Source: Rhynchopus sp. YZ270_cl-10
Lineage: Eukaryota > Euglenozoa > Diplonemea > Diplonemida > Diplonemidae
NCBI GenBank assembly: GCA_964035575.1
Contig: OZ037921.1
Location: 950,501 to 1,014,500 of the forward strand
DNA length: 64,000 nt
Reading direction: 5' to 3'
A program made the translations under genes and the position numbers. Shown here piece by piece: positions 20,510-31,710 of the stretch. The stretch's first letter is position 1; every line of letters starts with the position of its first letter. The notes beneath the pieces are model-generated. The model was not told the origin of the DNA, made no database searches, and worked only from the letters and a program-made list of their open reading frames with translations.

Positions 20510-21582
20510 GAGTGGCAATTTGAACAGAAAAAAAAAAAAAAGATATTTTCATGCAAAAACTTTAGATGGGATGTGTACCTGCGACGAGAACCCATGTCGT
20601 CTTTCAGCCATTTTCTTCACTCTATTTTATTTTATTTTTCAGCCTACTGACTGAAATGCGTTTTAGCACGTTTCAACCTTTTAACATTGAATTGTTCTGA
20701 TGTGTCCCACGAGAGACTCATTCATTTTTTCAAAAAAGAAAAAAATCTGGCAACTAAGCAAAGGCTTAGACTCATCTTACAAACTGCCCTCTCTGTTGTA
20801 ACGATGCATTCTTTTGCTATTTTATTGAGGTCTTTTTTATATGTATTAACCCCCCCACTCACTCTCACCGCCCCCGTGTGTCCATACACTCACCACAACC
20901 TTTTTATTGCACGACCGAGCTGCGTTTTAGTACGTTTCAACTACTCTCTTTTGTGACCGCGCCTCCGTGTCCACTTTTCAGTGCTCTTTCTTCAAGATGA
21001 CTAAGCACGAGAGAGGCCTGGATTCATCTGAACAAAACCCTTTCTTTTTGTTGTTGTATCTCAAGTGTGTGCATTTAGTGCAACCTTCTATTCAGTAGAA
21101 TAGAATGCATATGAAATAAGTTGTATCTCAGGTGTGCCCAGTTCTTTCCTACCCCCTAATAGATTTTTCTTTTTTTTGATGTATGTAGTAAGGGAGTACA
21201 TTCGTTTCAAGTCTTCTTTGTTTTGTTTGGATTATTGATCGAAAAATCGGAAACAAAGGACAAATAAAAAAATGGGACTAAAACAAAAACGACACCGTAG
21301 AGTGTGCAATGCATGCTGCAGTAGATGACATGGCCTGTGTTGGAGATATCACCGTGGCCGTACCCCTCCTCCCCCTCCACTCCTCCAGTTTGTTAGTTCA
21401 TCGTATTTATTATAGACTCAGATAGAAAGAAAAAAAGACAAAAACCCTCTCAACTTGAAATCCAAAAACGCACTCCACAAAATCCTTTTTATTCCACCCC
21501 CAGGTTTTTTTTCTCTACACCTTTCATTTACACAAAAAAAACCCCTTTTCCCCCCACTCTTTCTAAAAAAAAACACTTCAAA

Positions 21583-24051
21583 ATGTCCGACCCGCAGGGA
21601 GAAGTCACGCTTGAGGCCGCACGCAAGCAGAAGATCCACAACTTGAAGCTGAAGACCGCATGCCTTGAGAATGAGGAGTTCATCCAGGAGCTTCACGTAA
21701 GCGACTGGAGTGAGAACCAGAGGCAGAAGCTGTGCGGTGCGCATGAAAAGGCTCATGAGCTGTTAACCTCTGTTGAGGTGGGGACGAAGTGGAATTTGAC
21801 AGAAGCATACGACCTGGCAAAGCTGATGCGTGTATGCGGTCTTGAGATGTCGCAACGTGAGCTGTACAAACCAGAGGACAAGCCGCAGTTCATGGATGTC
21901 ATTGGCCTGCGCAAGCAGCTTGCGGAGCTGAAGAACAACCGCAACAAGACACGCATCGTCTCCTTTACAGGTGTCATTGACAACGCCATCACAAAGGTCG
22001 AGAAGGTTGAGGAGGAGCTCCGCAGATCGCAGCTCGATGCAACCCAGCTTGCGCAGGTGCCCGCCACCACCCTCAAGCAGATGGAGGACATCATGAACGT
22101 CACGCAAATCCAGGCTGCACTCACCTCAACCAACGAGCAGGTATTGCGTTTCCTCCCCTTTTTTAGAAACCAAAAACCGCGCTATTTTTGCGTTGTTTTC
22201 TGTGGTGACTACAGGGGGATCCATCTGATCATCTTTTCTCTTAAAATGTCTCCTGATATGCCTAAAGCAGTGCAGTGACCCAACACAACACCACCACCAC
22301 CACCAGGTTGCCACCCAAGTCGCCCAGCTCGACCGCGTCAACGAGATCCAAAACGTTGCCATGAGTGACGGAGAGATGCAGGTTGCTGAGGAGCAGTTCT
22401 GGACCAAGATCCAACTCCAGGAGCGTCTTATCGAGTTGATCAAGGATAAGTTCCGTCTTATCCAGAAGACAGAGGACGAGAACGCACCGTTCAAGAAGGT
22501 ATGACATGCAGAACAACTGTGTTACTACACTAAAGGAATTTTTGGCACAGAACCCAGACAACGATGATGTGTCTTTGTCTACAACAGAAACTGAATACGT
22601 CAGGAATTACCCTCATAACTTTGAAACCCACCACACCACACCACCACCCACAGATCTACGAGGTGCAGAAGAAGGCCAACCAAGAGACCTCGCAGATGAA
22701 GGACGCCAAGCGCCGTCTCAAGCAACGTTGCGAGACAGACCTCAAGCACATCCACGACGCTATCCAGAAGGCAGACCTCGAGGACGCTGAGTCCATGAAG
22801 CGCTTTGCGGCAATGAAGGTACCGCACAACCCGACACCATACCCCACACCCCCATATACCAGCCTTTGGGACGCAATGGGTCACCCATAGAATATCAAAA
22901 AAAATAGAGAGAGTACTCTTCTGGCCACTTTCCACACTGTCAACGAGAGGGCTTTGTATTTCAAGGCAACTTTTTAATTCATCCATTTGGTATAACAACT
23001 GCCTCTAGAATGCTCCAAAACCACGCCCCTTTTTACACAGGACAAAAGCGAACGTTTCGTCAAAGAGAACCTCGAGAAGCAGGAGGAATGCTGGCGGAAG
23101 ATCCAGGACCTCGAGCGTCAACTCCAAAAGCTCGGCACCGAACGCTTTGAGGAGGTCAAGCGCCGCATTGAGGAGAACGACCGTGAGGAGAAGCGTCGTG
23201 TAGAGTATGCACAGTTCCTCGAGGTCGCCTCGCAGCACAAGAAGCTGCTGGAGCTGACTGTCTACAACTGCGATCTTGCCATCCGCTGCACCGGATTAAT
23301 CGAGGAGCTGGTCGCTGAGGGCTGCAGTGCGGTCAAAGCCCGCTTCGACAAAACCAACCAGGAGCTCTCCGAACTCCGCATCCGCGTCCACAAGGAGCAC
23401 CTTGAGTACTTCAGGATGCTGTACCTCACGTTGGGGTCGCTTATCTACAAGAAGGAGAAGCGTCTGGAGGAGATTGACAGAACGATCAGAAGCACGCACA
23501 TCCAGCTTGAGTTCTGCATCGAGACCTTCGACCCCAACGCCAAGAAGCACAGCGACCAGAAGAAGGAGCTCTACGTGCTCCGCCACGCAGTCGAGGAGGA
23601 GCTTGGACTCCTCAAGGAAAAGCAGGCCAAGGCCATGGACGACTTCAAGGAGTCCGAGGAGGCGCTTGACGCAGTCGGCCACGACTTCCACCACCCCGTC
23701 GACGAGAACAACGAGGAAGTCCTCTCCAGGAGAACCAAGATGGTCGAGTACAAGGTATGGTACCCTATTATACCACATTTAAAGGGGAGTGTTTGCTATT
23801 TTTTTCTTTCCTAATTTTGAGAAGGGGGGAATACACTAACAGCCCATTGAGGTAATAATTTGTGTTCTTTGCTACTTTTGGGTTGATATGGGGGGAAAGA
23901 AGTGTTATTAAACTACAACCTTTTGCAGGCACATCTCTCGAAGCAAGAGGAGGTCAAGATTGCAGCTGAAAGAGAAGAAATCAAGCGTGCAAAAGCGCTC
24001 AAGGCGTCGCAGACAACAGAGGCTATCACCAGCGGACCTGCCGAGACCTAA
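21583..24051 (+). CDS. PFR1: Paraflagellar rod protein (PFR1/PFR-C type)
   Basis: Five exons: 21583-22140, 22307-22498, 22654-22818, 23041-23754 and 23929-24051. All introns are phase 0 with GTATTG, GTATGA, GTACCG or GTATGG and CAG. The product is 583 residues; trypanosome PFR proteins are about 590-600. It is coiled coil throughout. Hallmark stretches include EAARKQKIHNLKLKTACLEN, KRRIEENDREEKRRVEY, ELTVYNCDLAIRCTG, YKKEKRLEEIDRTIR and the C-terminal LSKQEEVKIAAEREEIKR. PFR proteins build the lattice that runs beside the axoneme in the flagella of Euglenozoa and is needed for motility. The early EAARKQKIHN block favours the PFR1/PFR-C paralogue over PFR2/PFR-A. Intron 3 contains a family D repeat tail. 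Introns are absent from trypanosomatid copies. Confidence 0.95.
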
Positions 24052-25436
24052 ACAGTTTAGATTATTATTCCAATGAATGTGTTGGGTTTCCTTCACCTCG
24101 AAGAAAAAAAAGGAGATGTTCCACCTAAATAGAAAACGCAGTTACAGAGTCATGAGAGGGCTTTGTATTTCAAGTCAACTTTTGATGCAGGGAGTTTGGC
24201 GGTTTTGTTTTGCGTTGGAATTCATCTTTTGCAAGACCTTTTTTTTGTGTGTTACTAACCATCATCCACCTGATTTTTTGCTTGAATTTTTGGTGAATTT
24301 GGTGGAGTTAGTGGATCATAAATACGACCAAATTTCATGCAAAAATCAGGTAGATCATTAGAGAATGCTTACTGCCACTCTCTTAGCTATTCCAATCAAC
24401 CATTTGCTACAAACCTTGCGAAAGCAAGATCCATCAGCAGATTTGGGAAATACTTTAAAAACCATTTTGTTTTGTCATTAATATGTATGTACACGACGTC
24501 CAGGAACAATATGAGGAGTCATTTCACTTTGTCACTTTTATGACAAAAAAGATTTCAGTTGTCAGGTGCCCCTGGACCACGTCACGTACTCCGTGGACCC
24601 TTCCCCTCATTCCTCTTTCCCCAACATTGCGACTTCTCTGCACTTCTGCGTTGTGAATAGCTTTGTACTTGTTACCCGTATATTTTTAAAAAAGAACCCT
24701 TTTTTATTACTCATACACGATAGTTCCTGCTTGAAGGGGCTGAGTGTTGCAACCTGTTTTCTTCTTCCCTGCTTCCCTTTGTCCCTTTTGATTATTCACC
24801 CCCCTTTTAAAAAAGTGATGTGTGTGCTTAATTCATTTAAACGCAAGACACCTATGCACATCGACCTCACGTTCATCCCCTATTTTTTGTGATAAAAATT
24901 TGGGGGCGTCGGAGGACATAAAAGATAATCAAAAAAAAAAAATCCTGATTCCCCCATCCCCCATTCCACCTAAGTTTTCACCAGTAAATAACACCACATT
25001 TTCCCAAACTACGGTGTTACTATTTTCCCTTCTTTTCTCCCTTTTTTTAAACAAAACACACTTGAAAAATTCTTGGTAAAAACCATTGCAATACAAATTT
25101 AAAAGTGGAAACAATAACAACAGTAAATAATATGGAGTAAAGCATTGCCATACCATGTCTAGGCCAACTTATTTCAATGAGTATGCGGCGATCCACATAA
25201 TAAAAACAACATTTACTCTCTCCTCCGACCCCTTCCCTTCCTCCTTTCCCCTCACACTGAAGAGAAAACAACAAAAAAAAAGTGAACAGTCTTCATACTT
25301 TGCAATGAGTTCCCCCAAAGCCACAAACCAAACGTTATCACCTTCTTCTTTTTCTTCCCACACGCTCCACCCCTCTCACCCCTCTCTCACCACGTTACCT
25401 GAACAGACACCTTTTTGTTTGAAACACCTTATTGCA
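24052..25436. other. Intergenic before the pacifastin-like pair
   Basis: No gene seen. A family D tail lies at 24146-24183. From about 25317 the sequence equals that before the second pacifastin gene, which places the left edge of the tandem unit there. A pyrimidine tract at 25338-25400 ends in ...ACCTGAACAG, a plausible trans-splice acceptor about 30 bases before the start. Confidence 0.55.
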
Positions 25437-27428
25437 ATGCTACGCTCGACACTGCTCCTCGCAGCCGTGGCCGCTGTCTCAGCTCAGCGGTGCTGGGAAA
25501 ACGACGACTGCGCACCAAGCGAGTGGTGCCGTCCACTTGAATGGTACGGACACTGTTTCCAGTTCTACTCCGTTTGCGTGCCGAAGCGTGCAGAGGGTGA
25601 GACCTGTGGCGGCTCACGTCCATGCCGTGTCCAGCACTGTCAAGACCACCTCTCGTGTGAGAGTCACGGTAGTCACAGCAGCCCGCTATGTGTCCAACCC
25701 CCGAAGAGGGACAACTGCACCCTGCAGTGCGGAACTGTTGTTGCTGACGGGTGGATTGGTGCGGATGAGGGAACGAACGACTGCAACACCTGCACCTGCT
25801 TCGACGGCAGTCTGGCATGCACGAAGGCTGGTTGCCCCGACAGCAAGGCATGCCCTAACACGCCTGAGCCCACGACCTGCACCCTTGCATGCGGCACTGT
25901 TGTCCCTGTCGGATGGGGTGGAAAGGACGAGGGTTCGAACGCCTGCAACTCGTGTGGCTGCCTTGAGAGTGGACTCCTCCGCTGCACTATGATGGCTTGC
26001 CCCAAGGTGCCGTGCGTGACCAAGAAGTCCTGCGAACTCCGTTGTGGCACTGTTGTTGCTGACGGGTGGACTGGAAACGACGAGGGTAGCAACGACTGCA
26101 ACACCTGCACTTGCAACGACGGAAACCTTGGATGCACAAAGATTGGCTGCCCGGCCACCCACACCTGCCCGAAGCCCGAGCCCACGACCTGCACCCTTGC
26201 ATGCGGCACTGTTGTCCCTGTCGGATGGGGTGGAAAGGACGAGGGTTCGAACGCCTGCAACTCATGTGGCTGCCTTGAGAGTGGTCACCTCCGCTGCACT
26301 CAGATTGCTTGCCCCAAGGTGCCGTGCGTGACCAAGAAGTCCTGCGAACTGCAGTGCGGAACTGTTGTTGCTGATGGCTGGAACGGAAAGGATGAGGGAA
26401 CGAACGACTGCAACACCTGCACCTGCTTCGACGGCAGTCTTGCATGCACGAAGGCTGGTTGCCCCGACAGCAAGGCATGCCCTAACACGCCCGAACCCAC
26501 AACCTGCACCCTTGCATGCGGCACTGTTGTCCCTGTCGGATGGGGTGGAAAGGACGAGGGTTCGAACGCCTGCAACTCATGTGGCTGCCTTGAGAGTGGT
26601 CACCTCCGCTGCACTCAGATTGCTTGCCCAAACGTGCCGTGCGTGACCAAGAAGTCTTGCGAACTGCAGTGCGGAACTGTTGTTGCTGATGGCTGGAACG
26701 GAAAGGATGAGGGAACGAACGACTGCAACACCTGCACCTGCTTCGACGGCAGTCTCGCATGCACGAAGGCTGGCTGCCCCGACAGCAAGGCATGCCCTAA
26801 CACGCCTGAACCCACGACCTGCACCCTTGCATGCGGCACTGTTGTCCCTGTCGGATGGGGTGGAAAGGACGAGGGTTCGAACGCCTGCAACTCATGTGGC
26901 TGCCTTGAGAGTGGACTCCTCCGCTGCACTATGATGGCTTGCCCCAAGGTGCCGTGCGTGACCAAGAAGTCCTGCGAACTCCGTTGTGGCACTGTTGTTG
27001 CTGACGGGTGGACCGGAAACGACGAGGGTAGCAACGACTGCAACACCTGCACTTGCAACGACGGAAACCTCGGATGCACAAAGATTGGCTGCCCGGCCAC
27101 CCACACCTGCCCGAAGCCTGAACCCACCACCTGCACCCTTGCATGCGGCACTGTTGTCCCTGTTGGATGGGGTGGAAAGGACGAGGGTTCGAACGCCTGC
27201 AACTCGTGTGGCTGCCTTGAGAGTGGACTCCTCCGCTGCACTATGATGGCTTGCCCCAAGGTGCCGTGCGTGACCAAGAAGTCCTGCGAACTCCGTTGTG
27301 GCACTGTTGTTGCTGACGGGTGGACCGGAAACGACGAGGGTAGCAACGACTGCAACACCTGCACTTGCAACGACGGAAACCTCGGATGCACAAAGATTGG
27401 CTGCCCGGCCACCCACCCCTGCCTTTAG
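25437..27428 (+). CDS. Secreted protein with 11 pacifastin-like cysteine repeats, copy 1
   Basis: 663 residues from the ATG at 25437, chosen because it is followed at once by a signal peptide (MLRSTLLLAAVAAVSA). An in-frame ATG at 25155 would bury that signal. Residues about 20-95 form a separate cysteine-rich domain (RCWENDDCAPSEWC). Then come 11 repeats alternating between two types: A (CGTVVADGW...NDCNTCTC) and B (CGTVVPVGWGGKDEG...CNSCGC). Each follows the pacifastin spacing C-N-x-C-x-C-x2-3-G-x3-C-T-x3-C, except that 17 residues separate the first two cysteines instead of 9-12. Pacifastins are serine-protease inhibitors in arthropods. The same fold is used more widely in secreted proteins, so inhibition here is only a possibility. 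The protein ends abruptly after repeat 11 (THPCL). Confidence 0.85.
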   Translation: MLRSTLLLAAVAAVSAQRCWENDDCAPSEWCRPLEWYGHCFQFYSVCVPKRAEGETCGGSRPCRVQHCQDHLSCESHGSHSSPLCVQPPKRDNCTLQCGTVVADGWIGADEGTNDCNTCTCFDGSLACTKAGCPDSKACPNTPEPTTCTLACGTVVPVGWGGKDEGSNACNSCGCLESGLLRCTMMACPKVPCVTKKSCELRCGTVVADGWTGNDEGSNDCNTCTCNDGNLGCTKIGCPATHTCPKPEPTTCTLACGTVVPVGWGGKDEGSNACNSCGCLESGHLRCTQIACPKVPCVTKKSCELQCGTVVADGWNGKDEGTNDCNTCTCFDGSLACTKAGCPDSKACPNTPEPTTCTLACGTVVPVGWGGKDEGSNACNSCGCLESGHLRCTQIACPNVPCVTKKSCELQCGTVVADGWNGKDEGTNDCNTCTCFDGSLACTKAGCPDSKACPNTPEPTTCTLACGTVVPVGWGGKDEGSNACNSCGCLESGLLRCTMMACPKVPCVTKKSCELRCGTVVADGWTGNDEGSNDCNTCTCNDGNLGCTKIGCPATHTCPKPEPTTCTLACGTVVPVGWGGKDEGSNACNSCGCLESGLLRCTMMACPKVPCVTKKSCELRCGTVVADGWTGNDEGSNDCNTCTCNDGNLGCTKIGCPATHPCL

Positions 27429-28575
27429 GGATATTTGCTCTGAAGTCACAATGGATGCTTCGGAATGATTGGGTATTCGTGTATTGTTAAGTTTTTCACG
27501 AATGCGAGTCTGTCCCTCTTTTTGTCACACCCTCCCCAATTTTTCAAGGTAAATGTAATAGCGGGCTTTTTTTATTGTAGACGCGTTTCGATGGCACACT
27601 TTGTGCTGCACTATTGTGTTCGAAGCGTTTGCATTGCCTCAGATGTCTCCTTTTTTCTTTTTCTTTTTCTTTTGATGTTATTTTTTAAAAGAATCTTATC
27701 ATTGTGTATGGGTCAACTGGTTTGCATCATGCTCCAGTTGCGTGGGTTACGAGATGCACATCTCTGTTAATCTGTGTTTTTTTGTTTTGCACATAATACA
27801 GTCAGATGTGTCACACGGGTGCTATTTTGTGTGTATGATGCTGTACTTGCTGCAATTGAGCCTTGTGTTGCCTGCCTTGTGAGATGTTTGTTCTCTCGAA
27901 GTGCACACAACCCTGTCAATGCAATTCGTACTCTGCTAACACAAATATTGCACTGTGTGGTCGACCATGTTTTTGCAAAGTGAACCTAAAGAACTGTCCC
28001 ATTAATATGTCCACGAGACACAACTCGATGGCGGCAGACTTCTTTTTACTCCTCTTTGCAACAATACACCTTATCAAAATGTTCTTCGTTTGCTCCCTTC
28101 TCCCTATCTCCCGATCTCCCGATCACTTGATGAAATGTGTGCACCTAGGCACAGAGTTCTTTCAAGTTTTTATTCCGTTAGCTTCCTCCCAAGATGTGAG
28201 GGTGCTTTGGGCCCCGGCACAGCTTCCCTCCCCCTTCCGCTCTCCCCTGTTTCCATCTTGCTGTGACATTCCAGTTATATGCAGGTCGCGGATACGTATC
28301 TCAGATACCCATCCTTTGCCTGGTCACAGAAGATATTTTTTTGATGTCTTGATCGAAAATGCATTGTGAAACAAGAGTTCCCCCTTCAGCGTTTCTTCTC
28401 TTTTGGCAAAGATGTGTATGCATGCACTGCGAGATCCATCTTTGTCTTTCCCCACAAAGCCACAAACCAAACGTTATCACCTTCTTCTTTTTCTTCCCAC
28501 ACGCTCCACCCCTCTCACCCCTCTCTCACCACGTTACCTGAACAGACACCTTTTTGTTTGAAACACCTTATTGCA
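27429..28575. repeat. Spacer of the pacifastin tandem unit, uninterrupted form
   Basis: Matches 30883-31139 and then 33590-34361, i.e. the second spacer without its transposon insertion. The empty site is TGTTATTTTTTAAAAG with TA at 27679-27680. No gene is seen; ORFs here also occur in the second copy but show no family features. Bases 28455-28575 repeat 25316-25436. Confidence 0.85.
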
Positions 28576-30882
28576 ATGCTACGCTCGACACTGCTCTTCG
28601 CAGCCGTGGCCGCTGTCTCAGCTCAGCGGTGCTGGGAAAACGACGACTGCGCACCAAGCGAGTGGTGCCGTCCACTTGAATGGTACGGACACTGTTTCCA
28701 GTTCTACTCCGTTTGCGTGCCGAAGCGTGCAGAGGGTGAGACCTGTGGCGGCTCACGTCCATGCCGTGTCCAGCACTGTCAAGACCACCTCTCGTGTGAG
28801 AGTCACGGTAGTCACAGCAGCCCGCTATGTGTCCAACCCCCGAAGAGGGACAACTGCACCCTGCAGTGCGGAACTGTTGTTGCTGACGGGTGGATTGGTG
28901 CGGATGAGGGAACGAACGACTGCAACACCTGCACCTGCTTCGACGGCAGTCTCGCATGCACGAAGGCTGGCTGCCCCGACAGCAAGGCATGCCCTAACAC
29001 GCCCGAACCCACGACCTGCACCCTTGCATGCGGCACTGTTGTCCCTGTCGGATGGGGTGGAAAGGACGAGGGTTCGAACGCCTGCAACTCATGTGGCTGC
29101 CTTGAGAGTGGTCACCTCCGCTGCACTCAGATTGCTTGCCCAAACGTGCCGTGCGTGACCAAGAAGTCCTGCGAACTGCAGTGCGGAACTGTTGTTGCTG
29201 ATGGCTGGAACGGAAAGGATGAGGGAACGAACGACTGCAACACCTGCACTTGCAACGACGGAAGCCTCGGATGCACAAAGATTGGATGCCCGGCCACCCA
29301 CACCTGCCCGAAGCCCGAGCCCACAACCTGCACCCTTGCATGCGGCACTGTTGTCCCTGTCGGATGGGGTGGAAAGGACGAGGGTTCGAACGCCTGCAAC
29401 TCATGTGGCTGCCTTGAGAGTGGTCACCTCCGCTGCACTCAGATTGCTTGCCCAAACGTGCCGTGCGTGACCAAGAAGTCCTGCGAACTGCAGTGCGGAA
29501 CTGTTGTTGCTGATGGCTGGAACGGAAAGGATGAGGGAACGAACGACTGCAACACCTGCACCTGCTTCGACGGCAGTCTTGCATGCACGAAGGCTGGTTG
29601 CCCCGACAGCAAGGCATGCCCTAACACGCCCGAACCCACAACCTGCACCCTTGCATGCGGCACTGTTGTCCCTGTCGGATGGGGTGGAAAGGACGAGGGT
29701 TCGAACGCCTGCAACTCATGTGGCTGCCTTGAGAGTGGACTCCTCCGCTGCACTATGATGGCTTGCCCCAAGGTGCCGTGCGTGACCAAGAAGTCCTGCG
29801 AACTCCGTTGTGGCACTGTTGTTGCTGACGGGTGGACTGGAAACGACGAGGGTAGCAACGACTGCAACACCTGCACTTGCAACGACGGAAGCCTCGGATG
29901 CACAAAGATTGGATGCCCGGCCACCCACACCTGCCCGAAGCCCGAGCCCACGACCTGCACCCTTGCATGCGGCACTGTTGTCCCTGTCGGATGGGGTGGA
30001 AAGGACGAGGGTTCGAACGCCTGCAACTCATGTGGCTGCCTTGAGAGTGGACTCCTCCGCTGCACTCAGATTGCTTGCCCAAACGTGCCGTGCGTGACCA
30101 AGAAGTCCTGCGAACTGCAGTGCGGAACTGTTGTTGCTGATGGCTGGAACGGAAAGGATGAGGGAACGAACGACTGCAACACCTGCACCTGCTTCGACGG
30201 CAGTCTTGCATGCACGAAGGCTGGTTGCCCCGACAGCAAGGCATGCCCTAACACGCCCGAACCCACAACCTGCACCCTTGCATGCGGCACTGTTGTCCCT
30301 GTCGGATGGGGTGGAAAGGACGAGGGTTCGAACGCCTGCAACTCATGTGGCTGCCTTGAGAGTGGTCACCTCCGCTGCACTCAGATTGCTTGCCCAAACG
30401 TGCCGTGCGTGACCAAGAAGTCTTGCGAACTGCAGTGCGGAACTGTTGTTGCTGATGGCTGGAACGGAAAGGATGAGGGAACGAACGACTGCAACACCTG
30501 CACCTGCTTCGACGGCAGTCTCGCATGCACGAAGGCTGGCTGCCCCGACAGCAAGGCATGCCCTAACACGCCTGAGCCCACGACCTGCACCCTTGCATGC
30601 GGCACTGTTGTCCCTGTCGGATGGGGTGGAAAGGACGAGGGTTCGAACGCCTGCAACTCATGTGGCTGCCTTGAGAGTGGACTCCTCCGCTGCACTATGA
30701 TGGCTTGCCCCAAGGTGCCGTGCGTGACCAAGAAGTCCTGCGAACTCCGTTGTGGCACTGTTGTTGCTGACGGGTGGACTGGAAACGACGAGGGTAGCAA
30801 CGACTGCAACACCTGCACTTGCAACGACGGAAGCCTCGGATGCACAAAGATTGGCTGCCCGGCCACCCACCCCTGCCTTTAG
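28576..30882 (+). CDS. Secreted protein with 13 pacifastin-like cysteine repeats, copy 2
   Basis: 768 residues, exactly 105 more than copy 1, which equals one A+B repeat pair. Signal peptide MLRSTLLFAAVAAVSA and the same N-terminal cysteine-rich domain. There are thirteen repeats in alternating A and B order. Sub-variants (FDGSLACTKAGC or NDGSLGCTKIGC in A; HLRCTQIAC or LLRCTMMAC in B) occur in a different order from copy 1. The repeat DNA is nearly identical between and within genes, so unequal crossing-over or gene conversion has been recent. Start choice, likely secretion and uncertain inhibitory role are as for copy 1. Confidence 0.85.
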   Translation: MLRSTLLFAAVAAVSAQRCWENDDCAPSEWCRPLEWYGHCFQFYSVCVPKRAEGETCGGSRPCRVQHCQDHLSCESHGSHSSPLCVQPPKRDNCTLQCGTVVADGWIGADEGTNDCNTCTCFDGSLACTKAGCPDSKACPNTPEPTTCTLACGTVVPVGWGGKDEGSNACNSCGCLESGHLRCTQIACPNVPCVTKKSCELQCGTVVADGWNGKDEGTNDCNTCTCNDGSLGCTKIGCPATHTCPKPEPTTCTLACGTVVPVGWGGKDEGSNACNSCGCLESGHLRCTQIACPNVPCVTKKSCELQCGTVVADGWNGKDEGTNDCNTCTCFDGSLACTKAGCPDSKACPNTPEPTTCTLACGTVVPVGWGGKDEGSNACNSCGCLESGLLRCTMMACPKVPCVTKKSCELRCGTVVADGWTGNDEGSNDCNTCTCNDGSLGCTKIGCPATHTCPKPEPTTCTLACGTVVPVGWGGKDEGSNACNSCGCLESGLLRCTQIACPNVPCVTKKSCELQCGTVVADGWNGKDEGTNDCNTCTCFDGSLACTKAGCPDSKACPNTPEPTTCTLACGTVVPVGWGGKDEGSNACNSCGCLESGHLRCTQIACPNVPCVTKKSCELQCGTVVADGWNGKDEGTNDCNTCTCFDGSLACTKAGCPDSKACPNTPEPTTCTLACGTVVPVGWGGKDEGSNACNSCGCLESGLLRCTMMACPKVPCVTKKSCELRCGTVVADGWTGNDEGSNDCNTCTCNDGSLGCTKIGCPATHPCL

Positions 30883-31141
30883 GGATATTTGCTCTGAAGT
30901 CACAATGGATGCTTCGGAATGATTGGGTATTCGTGTATTGTTAAGTTTTTCACGAATGCGAGTCTGTCCCTCTTTTTGTCACACCCTCCCCAATTTTTCA
31001 AGGTAACTGTAATAGCGGCCTTGTTTTATTGTAGACGCGTTTCGATGGCACACTTTGTGCTGCACTATTGTGTTTGAAGCGTTTGCATTGCCTCAGATGT
31101 CTCCTTTTTTTCTTTTTCTTTTTCGTTTTCTTTTTGTGTTA
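30883..31141. repeat. Spacer of second pacifastin unit, left part
   Basis: Equals 27429-27680 with a few changes, up to the TA where the transposon entered. It resumes at 33588. Confidence 0.85.
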
Positions 31142-31160
31142 CCTACCCCCCCCCCCCCTA

Positions 31161-31708
31161 GGCATACACTCGATGCGAGTCGCATTCTCGCATTCTCGCA
31201 CAACTCTGGTCTGGCAAAAAATTCTCGCACGATTCTCGCTCATTCTCGCACATTCTCGCACATTCTCGCTCATTCTCGCACCATTCTCGCACATTCTCGC
31301 ACGATTCTCGCACGTTCTCGCACGGTTCTCCGTGGTCACGTACGTGGAAAATACACACCCCCCAACGCTTTTTTTTTATGTTTTCGGGTCATTTTAACCT
31401 TAAGGGAGACTCCGAGGAGTCATTTAAACAAAACCAGCAATTTTCAACAAAACACGATGGAATATACCCAGCAACACAGTACACAGTACACAGTACACAG
31501 AGTGTGGTGGGGTTACTTCATCTACTTTGCGACAGAAACTTCCCCTGGGCACTACATATCCCTAAAAAACGAAACACAGGCCAGGACTTCCCTTGTACGA
31601 AAATCCTCTACGTGTGCGAGAATGATTCTCGCATGCGAGAATGGTGCGAGAATGGTGTGCGAGAATGCGAGAATGATTCTCGCATGCGACTCGCATCGAG
31701 TGTATGCC
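31161..31708. mobile_element. Nested TA element with CATTCTCGCA arrays
   Basis: 548 bp. Ends GGCATACACTCGATGCGAG and CTCGCATCGAGTGTATGCC are perfect inverted repeats. TA stands on each side (31159-31160 and 31709-31710). Subterminal arrays of the motif CATTCTCGCA (31177-31330) and its complement (31615-31690) repeat the layout of the larger TA elements. No coding capacity recognised. Confidence 0.8.
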
Positions 31709-31710
31709 TA

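Larger units (their letters stand above)
19817..21582. other. Repeat-rich intergenic region
   Basis: Contains family G at 20118-20172, family E at 20207-20255, 20704-20790 and 20995-21045, and possibly a small gene at 20284-20509. Bases 21490-21580 are pyrimidine-rich, then A-rich, before the paraflagellar rod start. Otherwise no gene. Confidence 0.5.

Noticed and set aside
25673-27449. Long minus-strand ORFs (up to 265 codons) across the pacifastin repeats, and likewise at 28568-30903
   Set aside because: They mirror the 315-bp repeats of the + strand genes, have no start context or family features, and arise from the GC-rich repeat codons.
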